64,000 nt of DNA from Porodaedalea pini (Eukaryota; Basidiomycota; Agaricomycetes; Hymenochaetales; Hymenochaetaceae). The notes beneath the pieces are model-generated. The model was given only the letters and a program-made list of their open reading frames with translations, made no database searches and had not been told where the DNA came from. The position numbers and the translations under genes were made by a program. Below are positions 38,841 through 49,819 of this stretch, in pieces (position 1 is the first letter of the stretch; each line of letters opens with the position of its first letter). The stretch spans positions 62,001-126,000 of the forward strand of contig NBAY01000003.1 of the NCBI GenBank assembly GCA_002794775.1, read 5' to 3'.

Positions 38841-41800
38841 CTACGAAGGTTGTTGGAAAACGTCCACGTAGCGACTGCGCACACTTTTCTTCGCAGCAGA
38901 TTTGGGCCGGCCGGTAGGTGGTGGGCCAGACGATGAAGACATGACAGCAGGAGTGGAGGGAGCAGATGCGGTTGTGCCCTCTTCCGGAATCAAATTGGAG
39001 CGTACTCGCTGAATTGTCCTTCTCGGCGGGAGAGACGAGCCTGCGTCCATCGCCGACAGCGGGCGACCTGGAGGTGGCAAAGGAGAAGGTGGTGGAGGTC
39101 CGGAGCTCGACGGGTGCATGGACCTTGAAGGAGACGCAGTTTGCGCTCTGGAGGGCGGAGGTGGTGGAGCAGCGGGTTTGGGAGGTTCTGCGCCGGCCTG
39201 AAGAAATGCTGCTTGAATATTCGATGCGACAAGGATTAAAATTCATACTTGCCTTTTTGTTAACCCATTTTTTCAGCTCCTTGTCATAATAGAATGTAGT
39301 TTCCTCGCCCAGATTAGCCTTGACAGGACCCGGATTCGCTGATGATGGTCGGCTAAACCAACGCCCAAGCCACGAACTAGAACTCGAAGCATTAGGTTTG
39401 ATGTCTAGTGCGTAGTTGTTAGAACTTGCTCTCTTTCAGACATTAAAAGCAAATTACCTGGCTTCTTGGGTACTTCCTTCACCTCCTCTTTCTCTGCCTT
39501 GGTGTCATCCTCAGACTCCTGCTGTTTCTCCTTTTTCTTCGAAGCTGAATTGCTGAGGCCCAGGTCATCATCGAGGTCGTCAGTGTCGTCCACCTTTTTA
39601 CTGCTAGATGTCGTGGCAGAAGGGGAAGGGGTAAATGAGTTGTAGTCATCCATCAGCGAGATGAATCCAGATCCAGACTCCGTCGAGGTTGCTTGTGAAC
39701 CAGCATTCAAAAACGACGAAGCAGTAGGGGTTGCGGTGCTAGCGTCTCCGTATTCTGAACTCCACCAGCCTGCCTCTTGAGGCTTACCGTCTTCCTCCTG
39801 ATGACCCGCACTACCATTTCCGAGATGGCTCTCGCTAGTGCTCCCACCATAACTATAGCCTATCATCGCTTGAGATAGACTCTGTGAAGTTGTCTTCGAA
39901 TCTGCGGAGAAAACTCTCGGCGGTGGTGTGTTCTTTCTCGAGTCAGGTCTCTCATAGTCCATAGCGGACGATGAACGATTATTTGGTGTATAAGCAGAAA
40001 TAGACCCAACAGCCATGGCTGAACCAGCCCTTCCAGGAAGTGAACTCGACGGGGCACCGACGTTAGCAAGTGAAGGCGCTGGAGAAGGCCCTCTGGAATT
40101 GTTCGTGGAGGATATGTTACTGAAACGAGAAAATGCACCAGAATAAGCAGGGTTGTTGGCCGAAGGATGTTCTCCCGCAACGGGCGAAGAGGGTTCTGCT
40201 TCTCCAGCGACAAATTTCGAAAGAGTGCCTCCTAACCAATCGCCGATACTATCAAGGCTCGGCTTCGCTATCTTCCCACCTATCCAGGAGTTAGCTTTGT
40301 CAAGTTCCGGGACTCCATTGAGGCGATTGTAGAGTTCTTTCAATTGATCTGAAAAGAGCTGGGAGAAATAAGGCGAAGGCCGGAACGCGGCACCCGTGAT
40401 TGCTTCGCAGTATCTTTTCGCAAGAGTATTCTGACCCATCTCTGCAAGCTGGAGAGCTCGGATAAGTCGATAAGCCTGAAGATGAGGGAAGCCTGTGAAC
40501 ACTTCTTGCCCCTTCGCAGGATTGTGCAACGATAATGCAAACTCAGCTATCTCGCTGAAGATGAAAGCATCAGGATCTGCGGAGAATAACACGTTGCGGT
40601 GAGGACTATGTGAGCCGACAAGAACGATCCTAACGGAGGGTGCTCCAACACCGCCTATAGGAGATGACTGGGGCGAGAGAAGATAACTAGTAATTGACGT
40701 TAGCAAGTTATCCTTTCCGGAAGAAACAGCGGACTGACCAACAGTGCGCGGCCTCCACCCAATCGTTGCTGACAAGATAGTCACCAAGCGTAGTCAAGGC
40801 TGACGACGACTCCGTGCCCATCTGACCAGAGAAAAGCATGACGGCATACTTCTGCCACTGCGATAGAATTTCTGGAGGAATGTTCGTCGCAAGCGACGGT
40901 GGAGGGAAATTCGGCGACAGAGGCGTCATATTATTCATCGGGGTCGGAGGCTGAAGAGTCAACGAAGGCCCTGCCTGTAGAGACTTTGTAGGGAAGAGAT
41001 GTTGCACTATCGTAGAGTTGAGTGGTCAAGTTCAGAGGTGAAAAGTATGTAACATTACCTGCTGTTGACGATTGTCCCGAATAGAGACTGTACGCAAGGC
41101 GCAAACTCTCTTGGCCATTAGTGACAGGTGCCTCTGGGCGAGATCCAGCCTTCACACCTAGCTCGGTGCGTATGAACTCGCTGACAACTTCTTTGAAGGC
41201 ATCCTTATCTATACTGCTAGAAATCACCATGGCGTGTGCCCACATCTTTTCGTCCAGAGCGTAATGGTATGCCTTTCGCTTCTCACCCCGCAGAAGGAAG
41301 TCTTGCAGAGTCTCGAGCGCAGAAGCCCGAACGGCATACTCAACCAATGGTTTCTCGTTACTATTCGCTGATCCGAACGTCCCAGATGCTAAGGATGCTC
41401 CTGTAGGCGCATTCAAATACGCATTCGACCCTGCGGCATCCTGAGAGTTTGCCAATCGAGGTAACAGAGCTGTTCGTGCTGCAGACTCAGCCGCTGGACT
41501 GTGATTATCCCATTAGATCGAGCTTAAGCAACACACGAGTTTACTTTACCTTCCATGAAGTTGTCCGTCATATTCAACCAGGGCGCGAAGCAACCGCACT
41601 AGCGCTAGTTTCCCGTCGGCTCGCCTCTTGTCGATGCTACCAGCAGTCAAGTATCCCAGACCCTTCTCCAACTCCTCCGCACGCTCGTCCAAATAAGTCA
41701 AGACCTTTGCTTTCTTCGTTTTACTCTTCACATTAGCCGAGGTCGTCGTCCGCACAAGCGTCGTGACTGGCGAACCCGGATCACCAAAAAGCGGACCAGG

Positions 41801-44610
41801 ATACGCCGCGGAAGAAACATCTAAAGCAGACTCAGGGATAGCTTTGTGGAGCGACCGAACATGAACGTCGGTGCATTTTCGCGACGAAAGTGCGACATCA
41901 AACCCAGTTTCCAAGGTTGGAGGGGAGTGAAAGCAGGTGACAAGCTTCCCTCCAAAGCCAAAACTAACAACAGGCACTTTGGCGCTCGCTCTTCCCAAAG
42001 GATCGTTCGTGCCTAATAACGAAGGAGATGGTGCGTAGGGACCTGTAACAGGTGGAGGAGAATAAGAGGACTCTAAGGATGTGCGAGCAGCTCCATTCAC
42101 AAAAGGGCTGAACGGGTGTGCCGCCGGAGGGACGTTATAGCTGTTACCAGCGTAAGGCGTGGGATCTTGTCGTTTGACTGGTTGTGCTGAGGGAGAGTAA
42201 GGATCGTACGAAGCAGCGGACGATGCGGAGAAGGAAGACATATTGCTCATCGATCGCTCACGGATTGGAGGAGCTTCGAAGCTGCCTCGCGGTGAAGCGT
42301 ATTGATTAGATGGAGAATAAGGGTCGGAAGGCGGAGGTGCAGGAGGTAAAGACACCTCTGGAGAGACCGTTTGAGCAATTTTTTCAGAAGGCTTTGGCTT
42401 ATACGGATCGTAAGCCACGGCAGTAGATGGTGCAACCGAGAAGTTTGGCTGAGTTGGAGGTGAAATGGGTCGCCCGTAAACCGAAGAAGTGTCACTTGAG
42501 AGGTCTACGACAGTCTGATCCTGGCTCAAGTAAGAGCTAGGAGGCAAAGTCGGCGGGGGAACTACATTTCTTTAACGTGAGTTTCTACTGTCTGATGTGA
42601 GAATTTTAGAACACACCTGCATACCCTCCAAGCGATCCAGCGGAACGAGTACCCGGTGAGCCAACTCTATCCAGAGAGCTTCGCGTGATGAAGCTGTAGG
42701 GTTCACTGTGCTGCAGACTCTGCTCATCAAGCGCAGAGAAAGTCTGGCCAACCAATACAGTTCCCGTACGACTGGTGGCTGGCGAACTTCTGCCTATTGA
42801 GCCTGGATGGGAACGACCTGATTCACTGACAGGGGAAATGGCGCGCTGAGAGCTTCCAGAATGCGTGGCGACGTCTGGCGACATACGTGCACGCCTTTCT
42901 GGGAACGCGCTTTGATGTGTCTTTCTCGGACTAGAGGACGACTGGGGAGAGGTTGGTCTCGAAGATGCACCAAGTTCAACTGCTTCTAAATGGCTGATAT
43001 CGGGACCAGCGGCATATAGAGATTCCTCCACGCGCTCCACATGTTGCCCCTGGATAATCTCGCTTTGTGTGATCGTAGCGTCAGTGACCTCATATTCTAA
43101 AGCCTGAGTGTTGTTGACATGGTTTGGCGCAAAGGTACGTCGTGACCCGTGCTCCTCTTGCGGAGCGTCAGCAATACCAGAAAAATAGCCTGTCTGCTGC
43201 TTTTCAACTGCAGGATGTCCATCAGGAGTCGAGGTCGAAACAGGCGACGAGTATCGCCCATTAAGCTGCGAATGCCCAACATGGCCGTGATTTGCATAAG
43301 CGTAAGATTTTGGAGGTTCCTGTTGACGCGAGAGTGGCGGATCATAGGGCGAACCCGAGCGTTCGACAGTCGATGAAGAAGGCTGCACATATGACATAGC
43401 AGATGTTTTCGGCGGGGAGTACACCGGGGATCGGAGAGGGGGAGGAGGTCCAGAAGGGAGAGAGGGATTTCCGCGAGGAGGGAAAACGAACGACCGTACG
43501 GGGGGAGGAGGTAGGGGAGAAGTCGCTCCTTGAGGACTGTACGGGCTGCTTTGGTACTGCAAAGCACTTGCAGTCATTGACTTCTTCGGCTTGATAGCTG
43601 GCAGTGGAGGGTCGTAGGCATTGAGCGTAGACGGGCGGTATGGGGATGCTGGCGGCTTCGATGTCTCTAGTGTACTGCGCGGTGGAATCAAGGTCCCGCC
43701 GGATGCAAAGGAGCTTGACTGGGGCGGTCCTGAAGGTAGAGCAGCGGGTGCTGAGCGAGTATCAGATATGGCAGGTCTATACGGCTCGTATGGAGAGGAG
43801 ATCGCCGCTGAATATGATGACGTCGGAACCTGCTGCGAGGTGACTTCCGAAGGTTTATAAGGATCATAGGAGGGCGCCGTTGTAGTATAGCCATATGCGT
43901 TTGTCTGCTGCTGCGCTACAGGAGTAGCAGGTTTATACGGGTCATAGTTCGACAGCGTCGAAGTCGAGGACGGAACATAAGAGGACGTCGACTGATATCC
44001 GTACGCAGACGAGTTATTACTGGATTGTACGCCATACGAGCTCGAGCTGTAACCATTGTAAGAGTCTACATTTGTAGCACTCCCGTATGATTCCGCGGGG
44101 CCCAAAGGTGCATTATTGCCTGCACAAGTTGACGCCTATCAGTAGCAGAAAAAAGAATGTCTAGCTACGGCTACACGTACCTGTGTCGCCCGTCGTTCCC
44201 TGCTGTTCATACGCATGCCACTGTCCGAGCTCATCATACCAGCCCTCATCATAACCATTATAAGCCCCTCCATCGTAGTCGGAAGTCGATTGAGCTTCCT
44301 GTCCATAAGCATATGCGTTCTCCGGTGGATACGCTTCAGCTTGAGCAGCGTGCGTACCGTTCTGGTCGTACGCGTGAGTCTCTGTCTCTCCTTGGGTCTC
44401 GAAAAGTGAGGACGCCGCGCCTCCGTTTACAACAGCATCAAACAAGTTTGAAGAGTCCTGACTCGCAAAGAGCTCGTCGCTGGCACCGGCACCCGCCCCA
44501 GACGGAGAGTCGGACGCGCTGTTTGGTCCCTCTGGTGCAGTCAAAAAGTCCAAGTCCGAGCCGGAATCTGAGGAGCCAAATAGGCTGGCTGCAGCCTCAA
44601 CAGAGCCCAT
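38841..44610 (-). CDS. SEC16: COPII coat assembly protein SEC16
   Basis: Large scaffold of ER exit sites that organises COPII coat assembly. Exons on the minus strand: 44610..44181, 44119..42617, 42561..41550, 41498..41059, 41006..40739, 40686..39458, 39404..39253, 39197..38841; 1796 residues. The N-terminal half (1-about 830) is disordered, Ser/Pro/Tyr-rich, with repeated YDPYKP/YDPYSP motifs. The central conserved domain (ACE1/Sec16 helical element, about 880-1310) shows SFGFGGKLVTCF, LVEYAVRASALETLQDFLLRGEKRKAYHYALDEKMWAHAMVISS and YLVSNDWVEAAHC. The C-terminal Sec23-binding part contains VKANLGEETTFYYDKELKKWVNKKAG and ends SRYVDVFQQPS, both typical. The last intron has a GC donor at 39252. 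The ATG gives MGSVEAAASLFGSSDSG, a usual Sec16 start. Confidence 0.94.
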
Positions 44611-45162
44611 AGTACTCGCTGGCCTTTTGGCAGATGCAGAGCACACTGGTGACAACGAGAACGGACGTCGACGTGGAGTCTCTCTTCCAAAATAAACGCG
44701 TTTTCCCACGACGCGCTCAAAGATCGACGGGGAAGCTGGGCTGAGTAAAAAAAGGTATCGCACTTCATTTATAAAAACGGATGACAGGGGCGCAGTAATT
44801 GCAGACGGACTTGATTCTATTATACGATGAGTATGAAGTACTGCGACTGAATGAAGAATGTTCATGAGAAAAGGAGCGAGGACTAAACGTGTGTTAGTGA
44901 CGGAAAGCAAAAGCAGAGAAAGAATTGTAAATGCGGGAATTACTAATAGACTGTGAAAAGCATATGTCAAGGTAAAGAGAGCAAGGGGCAAGGTATGTGA
45001 CAGAAAAACATTGCAATAATAAGTTGATCAAGTCCAACGTAGATGGATAGGAAAATGAGCTGATGCGAGGATATGTAGCCGTGAATGCTTTGATGCCAGA
45101 AACGAATGTAAAATCAATGAGACCGCATTATACTGAATTTCCTTTGCAGATTATTATAACGC
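44611..45162. promoter_or_regulatory. SEC16 promoter region / Pumilio gene 3' flank
   Basis: About 550 bases between the SEC16 start and the Pumilio stop, both on the minus strand. The SEC16 frame stays open upstream of the ATG for a while but without family-like sequence. AT-rich DNA near the Pumilio stop is consistent with its 3' UTR. No gene seen. Confidence 0.4.
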
Positions 45163-48100
45163 TTATGCGCGTTCGCCTTCTGGATGCACGCCTTCGGGCC
45201 CTAAGATAGTATTGGGATCCAAGGATGAGGACTGGGCTGCAGTCTTTTCAAGCAGACGTTCAACTATACAAGCGATCAGTAAGAATGCACCAACGTACAA
45301 TTTAGAAGCACAGCTTACTGGAATTAAGATGCTTGCTGTAAGCGCTTGAGTACCTGCGCATCGTCGCCAACTGAGGCCTGATCCTCGAGATGAGAGCCTC
45401 CTTCTGTTCACCCTCGACGACAGTCAGCGCCCGCTGAAGCACATAGTCTACACAATATGTGAGCAACAAGTCATAAGAGGCAACAACCTTATCCACTCAC
45501 TTGCATACTGGTCCTTCATCATAGTTACGATTGGGCTGACACCATCCGTCTTCGGGACCATCATCTCCTCGATGAGCAGACGACGATGTTCGGGGTCAGC
45601 CATGATAAGAGCCTTCTCGCAGACATTTGATGCAAATTTATGCTTGGCCATCTGCAGCATCTGGCCGCGCAGCTTCGCGATGATAAGCATACGGTCCTGC
45701 ACGGGTCCATTTTCCAGAACAAATTGCACGACATAATTCTACATTTCGACTTGCACGTTAGCTCAGCAACAATGATACAATCTGACGATGCTTACCCCGA
45801 ATTGGTCTTGCATTAAGTTAATTGTGTATTTGTGCAGCTCATCGAGAAGAGGGCGGGTCTGCTCCTCGCTGAGATGCTCGAAGACGCGCTGAAGGACGCG
45901 GCAGCCATATGGATGCGTCGAAAGCTCATACACACTGCCCTTGAAGGCCTGAACGAAGCCCAAACGCTCTGGCGACACACGCTCGAGGAGCTTCTGAATA
46001 ACCTGCATTGCAAGTAGTGTATGAGAACGGCAGAAAGCAGAATTATCCGAAAGTATCTTTACGTGGTTGCCATTTGCGTCCTTGACGCATCTAAGGACAT
46101 GATTCTCAAGTTCTTTCACAAATGTGGCTTGTTGGTCCGGGAGAATAAACTCGATGGCCTAACAGCAGATCAATATATGCAAATCGTCATAGACTGACGA
46201 AAGAAACTTGCCTTCTGGACTACGCGACAACCGTACATTTGCAACGACAGCGCCAAAATGTGGTTTTCCATCGTACTCGCCAGAATGGTTTTCTGGATCT
46301 GAGTACCGTGCTCAAAGAGCTTCTGAATCACCTACATAAAAGTCAATAAGCATCAGAGAGGTGTCGCGGTGAAAGAAAGGCGCTCACATAGTTTCCGAAA
46401 ACGTCCTGGATCAGCTGCAGAGCAGCGCCGGGGACAATCTCATCAAAAACAATTTGCTTCTCTTCGCTCGATGCGGTCTCGAGCTTCTGCTGAATGAAGC
46501 GCGAACCGTGCTGATCGCCACTGAACTCAACTACATAACCGAATATGTCCTAAGTGTCATCATCAGTTACGTCTGTCATATTAAAAAATTATGTACGTCA
46601 GCGAACCTTGAGCTCCCACTTCCGCGATTTGTTGGCACGGAACTCGTCCAAGAGGGGACTTCTGAGAGTAATACTCGGCGCCTCACCCACATCAAGCTTT
46701 CGTCCGTGGTTCAAGGTCTGCTGGAACAGCGTCAGCGCCTGATTTCCTGGGCCAGGAGCTCCAAACATCGTTGCGCCGGGCATTATCATCGGCATCTGAC
46801 CAGCAAAGTCAGCGGGCGTGCCATACGGCTGCCCGTGCGGCGATGGCGTCGAGTGACGTACCGAAGCATACAGCTGATGATTCAATTGCTGCTGCTGCTG
46901 AATAGCATACTAACCGAGAGAAATCAGCCATCTTTCGTAGTATTCTAGAACAAAGGGGAACGGACCTGAAGTTCCCGCTTCTTATCAGACAATGATGCCG
47001 GGGCCATTTGCGGGATTGCCGTTGACTGCATAGGCGAATGAGGGGCGGCCGTCGCGTACATCAATGGCTGAGTCGAATAATAGTACTGCGACGCTGGGGG
47101 ACGAGCAGAGCCAGAGAAGTCGTAGTACATGCCAGTGGCTTGTCGCAAGTCAGCATGAACTGGATGCACCGCCGAGGTCGGCATTCCGTGATAGACATTA
47201 GCAGTCGGCGGGGTCGCGCTAGCTGGCACAGGGGAACCGTAAATAGATGCATCCGAGTTGTTACGGTAGGTGTCATAGCTGTAGGAGTAATCCAATCCAG
47301 AAGGGCCGGCGTAGTAGGCGGTGTAATCTGCCTGAGGGTTGTATCCACTGAAAGAGGGACGTGCTTGATGCGGTTGCATTATGTGGGGCGCACGGACGGG
47401 AGGGGGAGCCGTCTGAGGTTGTGGCATGGCTGCCGCTTGCCGATAAGAGGACCCTTGGTTACTGTAGTCCTCGCCAACAGCCATGCCGCGTAGACTCATT
47501 GTTAAGTCATCTACCGATGCAGAGCCATGCGCACCCTCGTAGCCAGATGTCCCGTTTGACTGGTTGCCATACTGGACGTTTGCATTGAAACCGACAGCTG
47601 TCGGCGAAGAGGCGCTACTATAGCGTGCATTAGATTTCACTCCTGACGCCCTCTCATCCTATTTAAATTCATGAGGACGAGCCAAGCCATACAGTGTCTA
47701 AGACTTACAATTCGCGAGCCTAGACCTGATGACGCTCTATTCTGCCGCCCATGATTCATAGGGGATTGGGGATCCTAACGATTTTATATTCAGTCAGTGA
47801 CAGCGTGATAATCAACGGAAGTCAAAGCACTTACCAGCTGGGAATACTCGTTCTTCTGCGGACTGTCGGCATGGTCATTGCTCTGGGTAAGCTCCCAAGA
47901 CCCACTTGAAGGACGCGGAGATGCCCAAGCATCTCTTTGAGAGGTTGTAACATCAGCGACACTCGTATTTGACGAACCCGAAGGCTGTCTTTGAGAACCT
48001 GGTCCACCCCACACCTGCACAAAGAAAACGCCTCTCAAATCGTGTGGAAAACGCCACCAGCATCTCGTACTCACCTGCCAATTGGAGTTCAAGGCTTTGA

Positions 48101-48342
48101 GTCCAACGTTGGAATTCATTCCCATAGCGTATGCGTTTTCAGTCGCAGACGATACTGGACTGGGTTCACTGTAGATCTGGAGAAAGAGGGAAATGAAAGG
48201 AGATGAGAAAACACGGCTTGGAGAGCCACGTTGTAAACTGCCACGAGTGAGGATAATGACATACAACAGGTGAACCTAGTGGCAAGTGTTTGCTGGAACG
48301 ATTGGAAGCACCCGAAGTCTTCCTGGGAACTGGGTTAGACAT
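45163..48342 (-). CDS. PUF3: Pumilio-family RNA-binding protein, PUF3-like
   Basis: Binds UGUA-type elements in mRNA 3' UTRs and controls stability and translation; Puf3 in yeast targets mRNAs of mitochondrial proteins. Thirteen exons on the minus strand: 48342..48265, 48176..48075, 48014..47835, 47774..47709, 47658..46966, 46909..46607, 46549..46388, 46331..46212, 46158..46063, 46002..45796, 45738..45501, 45447..45319, 45263..45163; 824 residues. A long Ser/Gln/Tyr-rich N-terminus precedes eight PUF repeats (about residues 470-800) with the recognition helices [70 protein letters not shown], and YASNYVLQRAL. These five-residue codes match the Puf3 class. Intron 8 needs a GC donor (46211). 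PUF3 rather than PUF4/5 is inference. Confidence 0.92.
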
Positions 48343-49819
48343 TAGCTTGAATAAAGGAAAGGAAAGAAACGTAAAGCGCACAAAAACGAGGCGCGTAGAG
48401 TAAATGTGTCGAACCGGTCCGAGAAAGTGCTCTTGACTGCGGTGAAAGACACGAGGACTGCGAAATATCAGCGCTGACCTGACCAGAAAAGATGAATATT
48501 CGCAGAGCGAAACCTGTGTACAGCAAACACTCACTGAAATACCCCGAAAATGCTAATATTTTTCTGATTACTCCGGATGCGTGACCACGGTGCACTGACT
48601 AAGGATTATAGTCGAACTGAAAGGAAACACGGTCGGACGCCAGAAAAGGCGTAAATTAGGCTGTCTGGAGAGTGAACGAGGTAGCAAGACGCGTCGGTCA
48701 ACGACGGAGGCAAACGCGTCTCGGCAGCGGACCGAGAAACTTACACAGACAACGATCGTCAGCCTGGTACGTAGCTGACTTTGTGTATGTCGGACGTCGG
48801 GGTGTACAGGATGGATGAGGAGAGTGAAAAGGAGTGACGGTGTGCCGTGAACGGACAGGGCACTCTGTCCGTCCGACTGGCTACGGCAAACGAGAAGGGG
48901 AAGGCGCGTAGGGAGCAAAAAATAGGGCGAAAATGGAATTGGCGGAAAAACGCGCAGAACACTAATTTGGAGCTATGATGATATACTTGAAACCCAAGCA
49001 GTATTCCAATGGAAAAATCTATTGCACAGCCGCCGCACACCTCTCCGTTAGGTGCTGCGCATGCCGAGAATATATATATACTCTCCAAACGGTTTCGGGA
49101 CTGAATTCAGCACCTGCTGGACTAGTACTCCCACTCACCTGGCATGTCGCATCGATATGGGCAAGAATAATCAGACATCGCGGCGTACGCCACGGAGGTG
49201 CCGCAAAGTCAAAGTCAAAATGCAAATCGCCTTCTCTATCCCCGTCAAGGAAAGAAGGCTCAAGAAGCAGGGAAGCCGTCCGGAAGAAGTACTAGTGGTG
49301 AGCCCACAAATGGTGTGAAGATGAATAAAATTTGATCATCATCACAACGGAACAAATCAGAAACAAATATTATGGCCGCCAAGCTGCACCCGTCCGCCGC
49401 CGCTGCCGTGGGGAAGCCCGTCGCTAGTCTAGAGCTATCAGGCGAACTCAAGCTCCGGAGCCACTGGGCTCAGGCTGTGGAGAAGCATGAAGTGCATCGG
49501 GTCTAAGTCGAATGGCGCTGAATTCAAGTCAACTGGGGACTGAGGATCGTGCCAGTGCCACGTCGGCAGGGCCGCACCAAAAGGGTCCGTAAATCAAGGC
49601 CGAGACTTCCGCATCAAAGTCTATTGCGTCTATCACCAATACAATCCCTTTCGGTCCAGATCTCCGGTCATAATCTCAATTTCTCTCTGCGAAAATGGTC
49701 ATCGTCATTCGTTCGGGGCAAGTCCAGTATTACTAGTAGTAGTGCGTAGCAGTGAGGCGGCAGCGGAAGGGGTATATGTTGTCTAGTCAAACACAAACTA
49801 ATATAATCGTAACTCGGTA
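48343..49819. other. Large intergenic region between Pumilio and kinesin-1 genes
   Basis: About 1.5 kb. The Pumilio promoter and leader should occupy its left part. On the minus strand two stretches have coding character: one ending in a stop at 49438 (…DLNSAPFDLDPMHFM…) and one around 49270-49120 (…LDGDREGDLHFDFDFAAPPW…) followed by a good donor GTGAGTG. They may belong to an uncalled small gene or to leader exons. An alternating TA run (TATATATATA) lies near 49070-49080. No gene could be assembled with confidence. Confidence 0.35.

Noticed and set aside
49065..49082. TATATATATA run as a promoter of a plus-strand gene
   Set aside because: No coding frame with support lies downstream on the plus strand. 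Simple TA runs are common in intergenic DNA.
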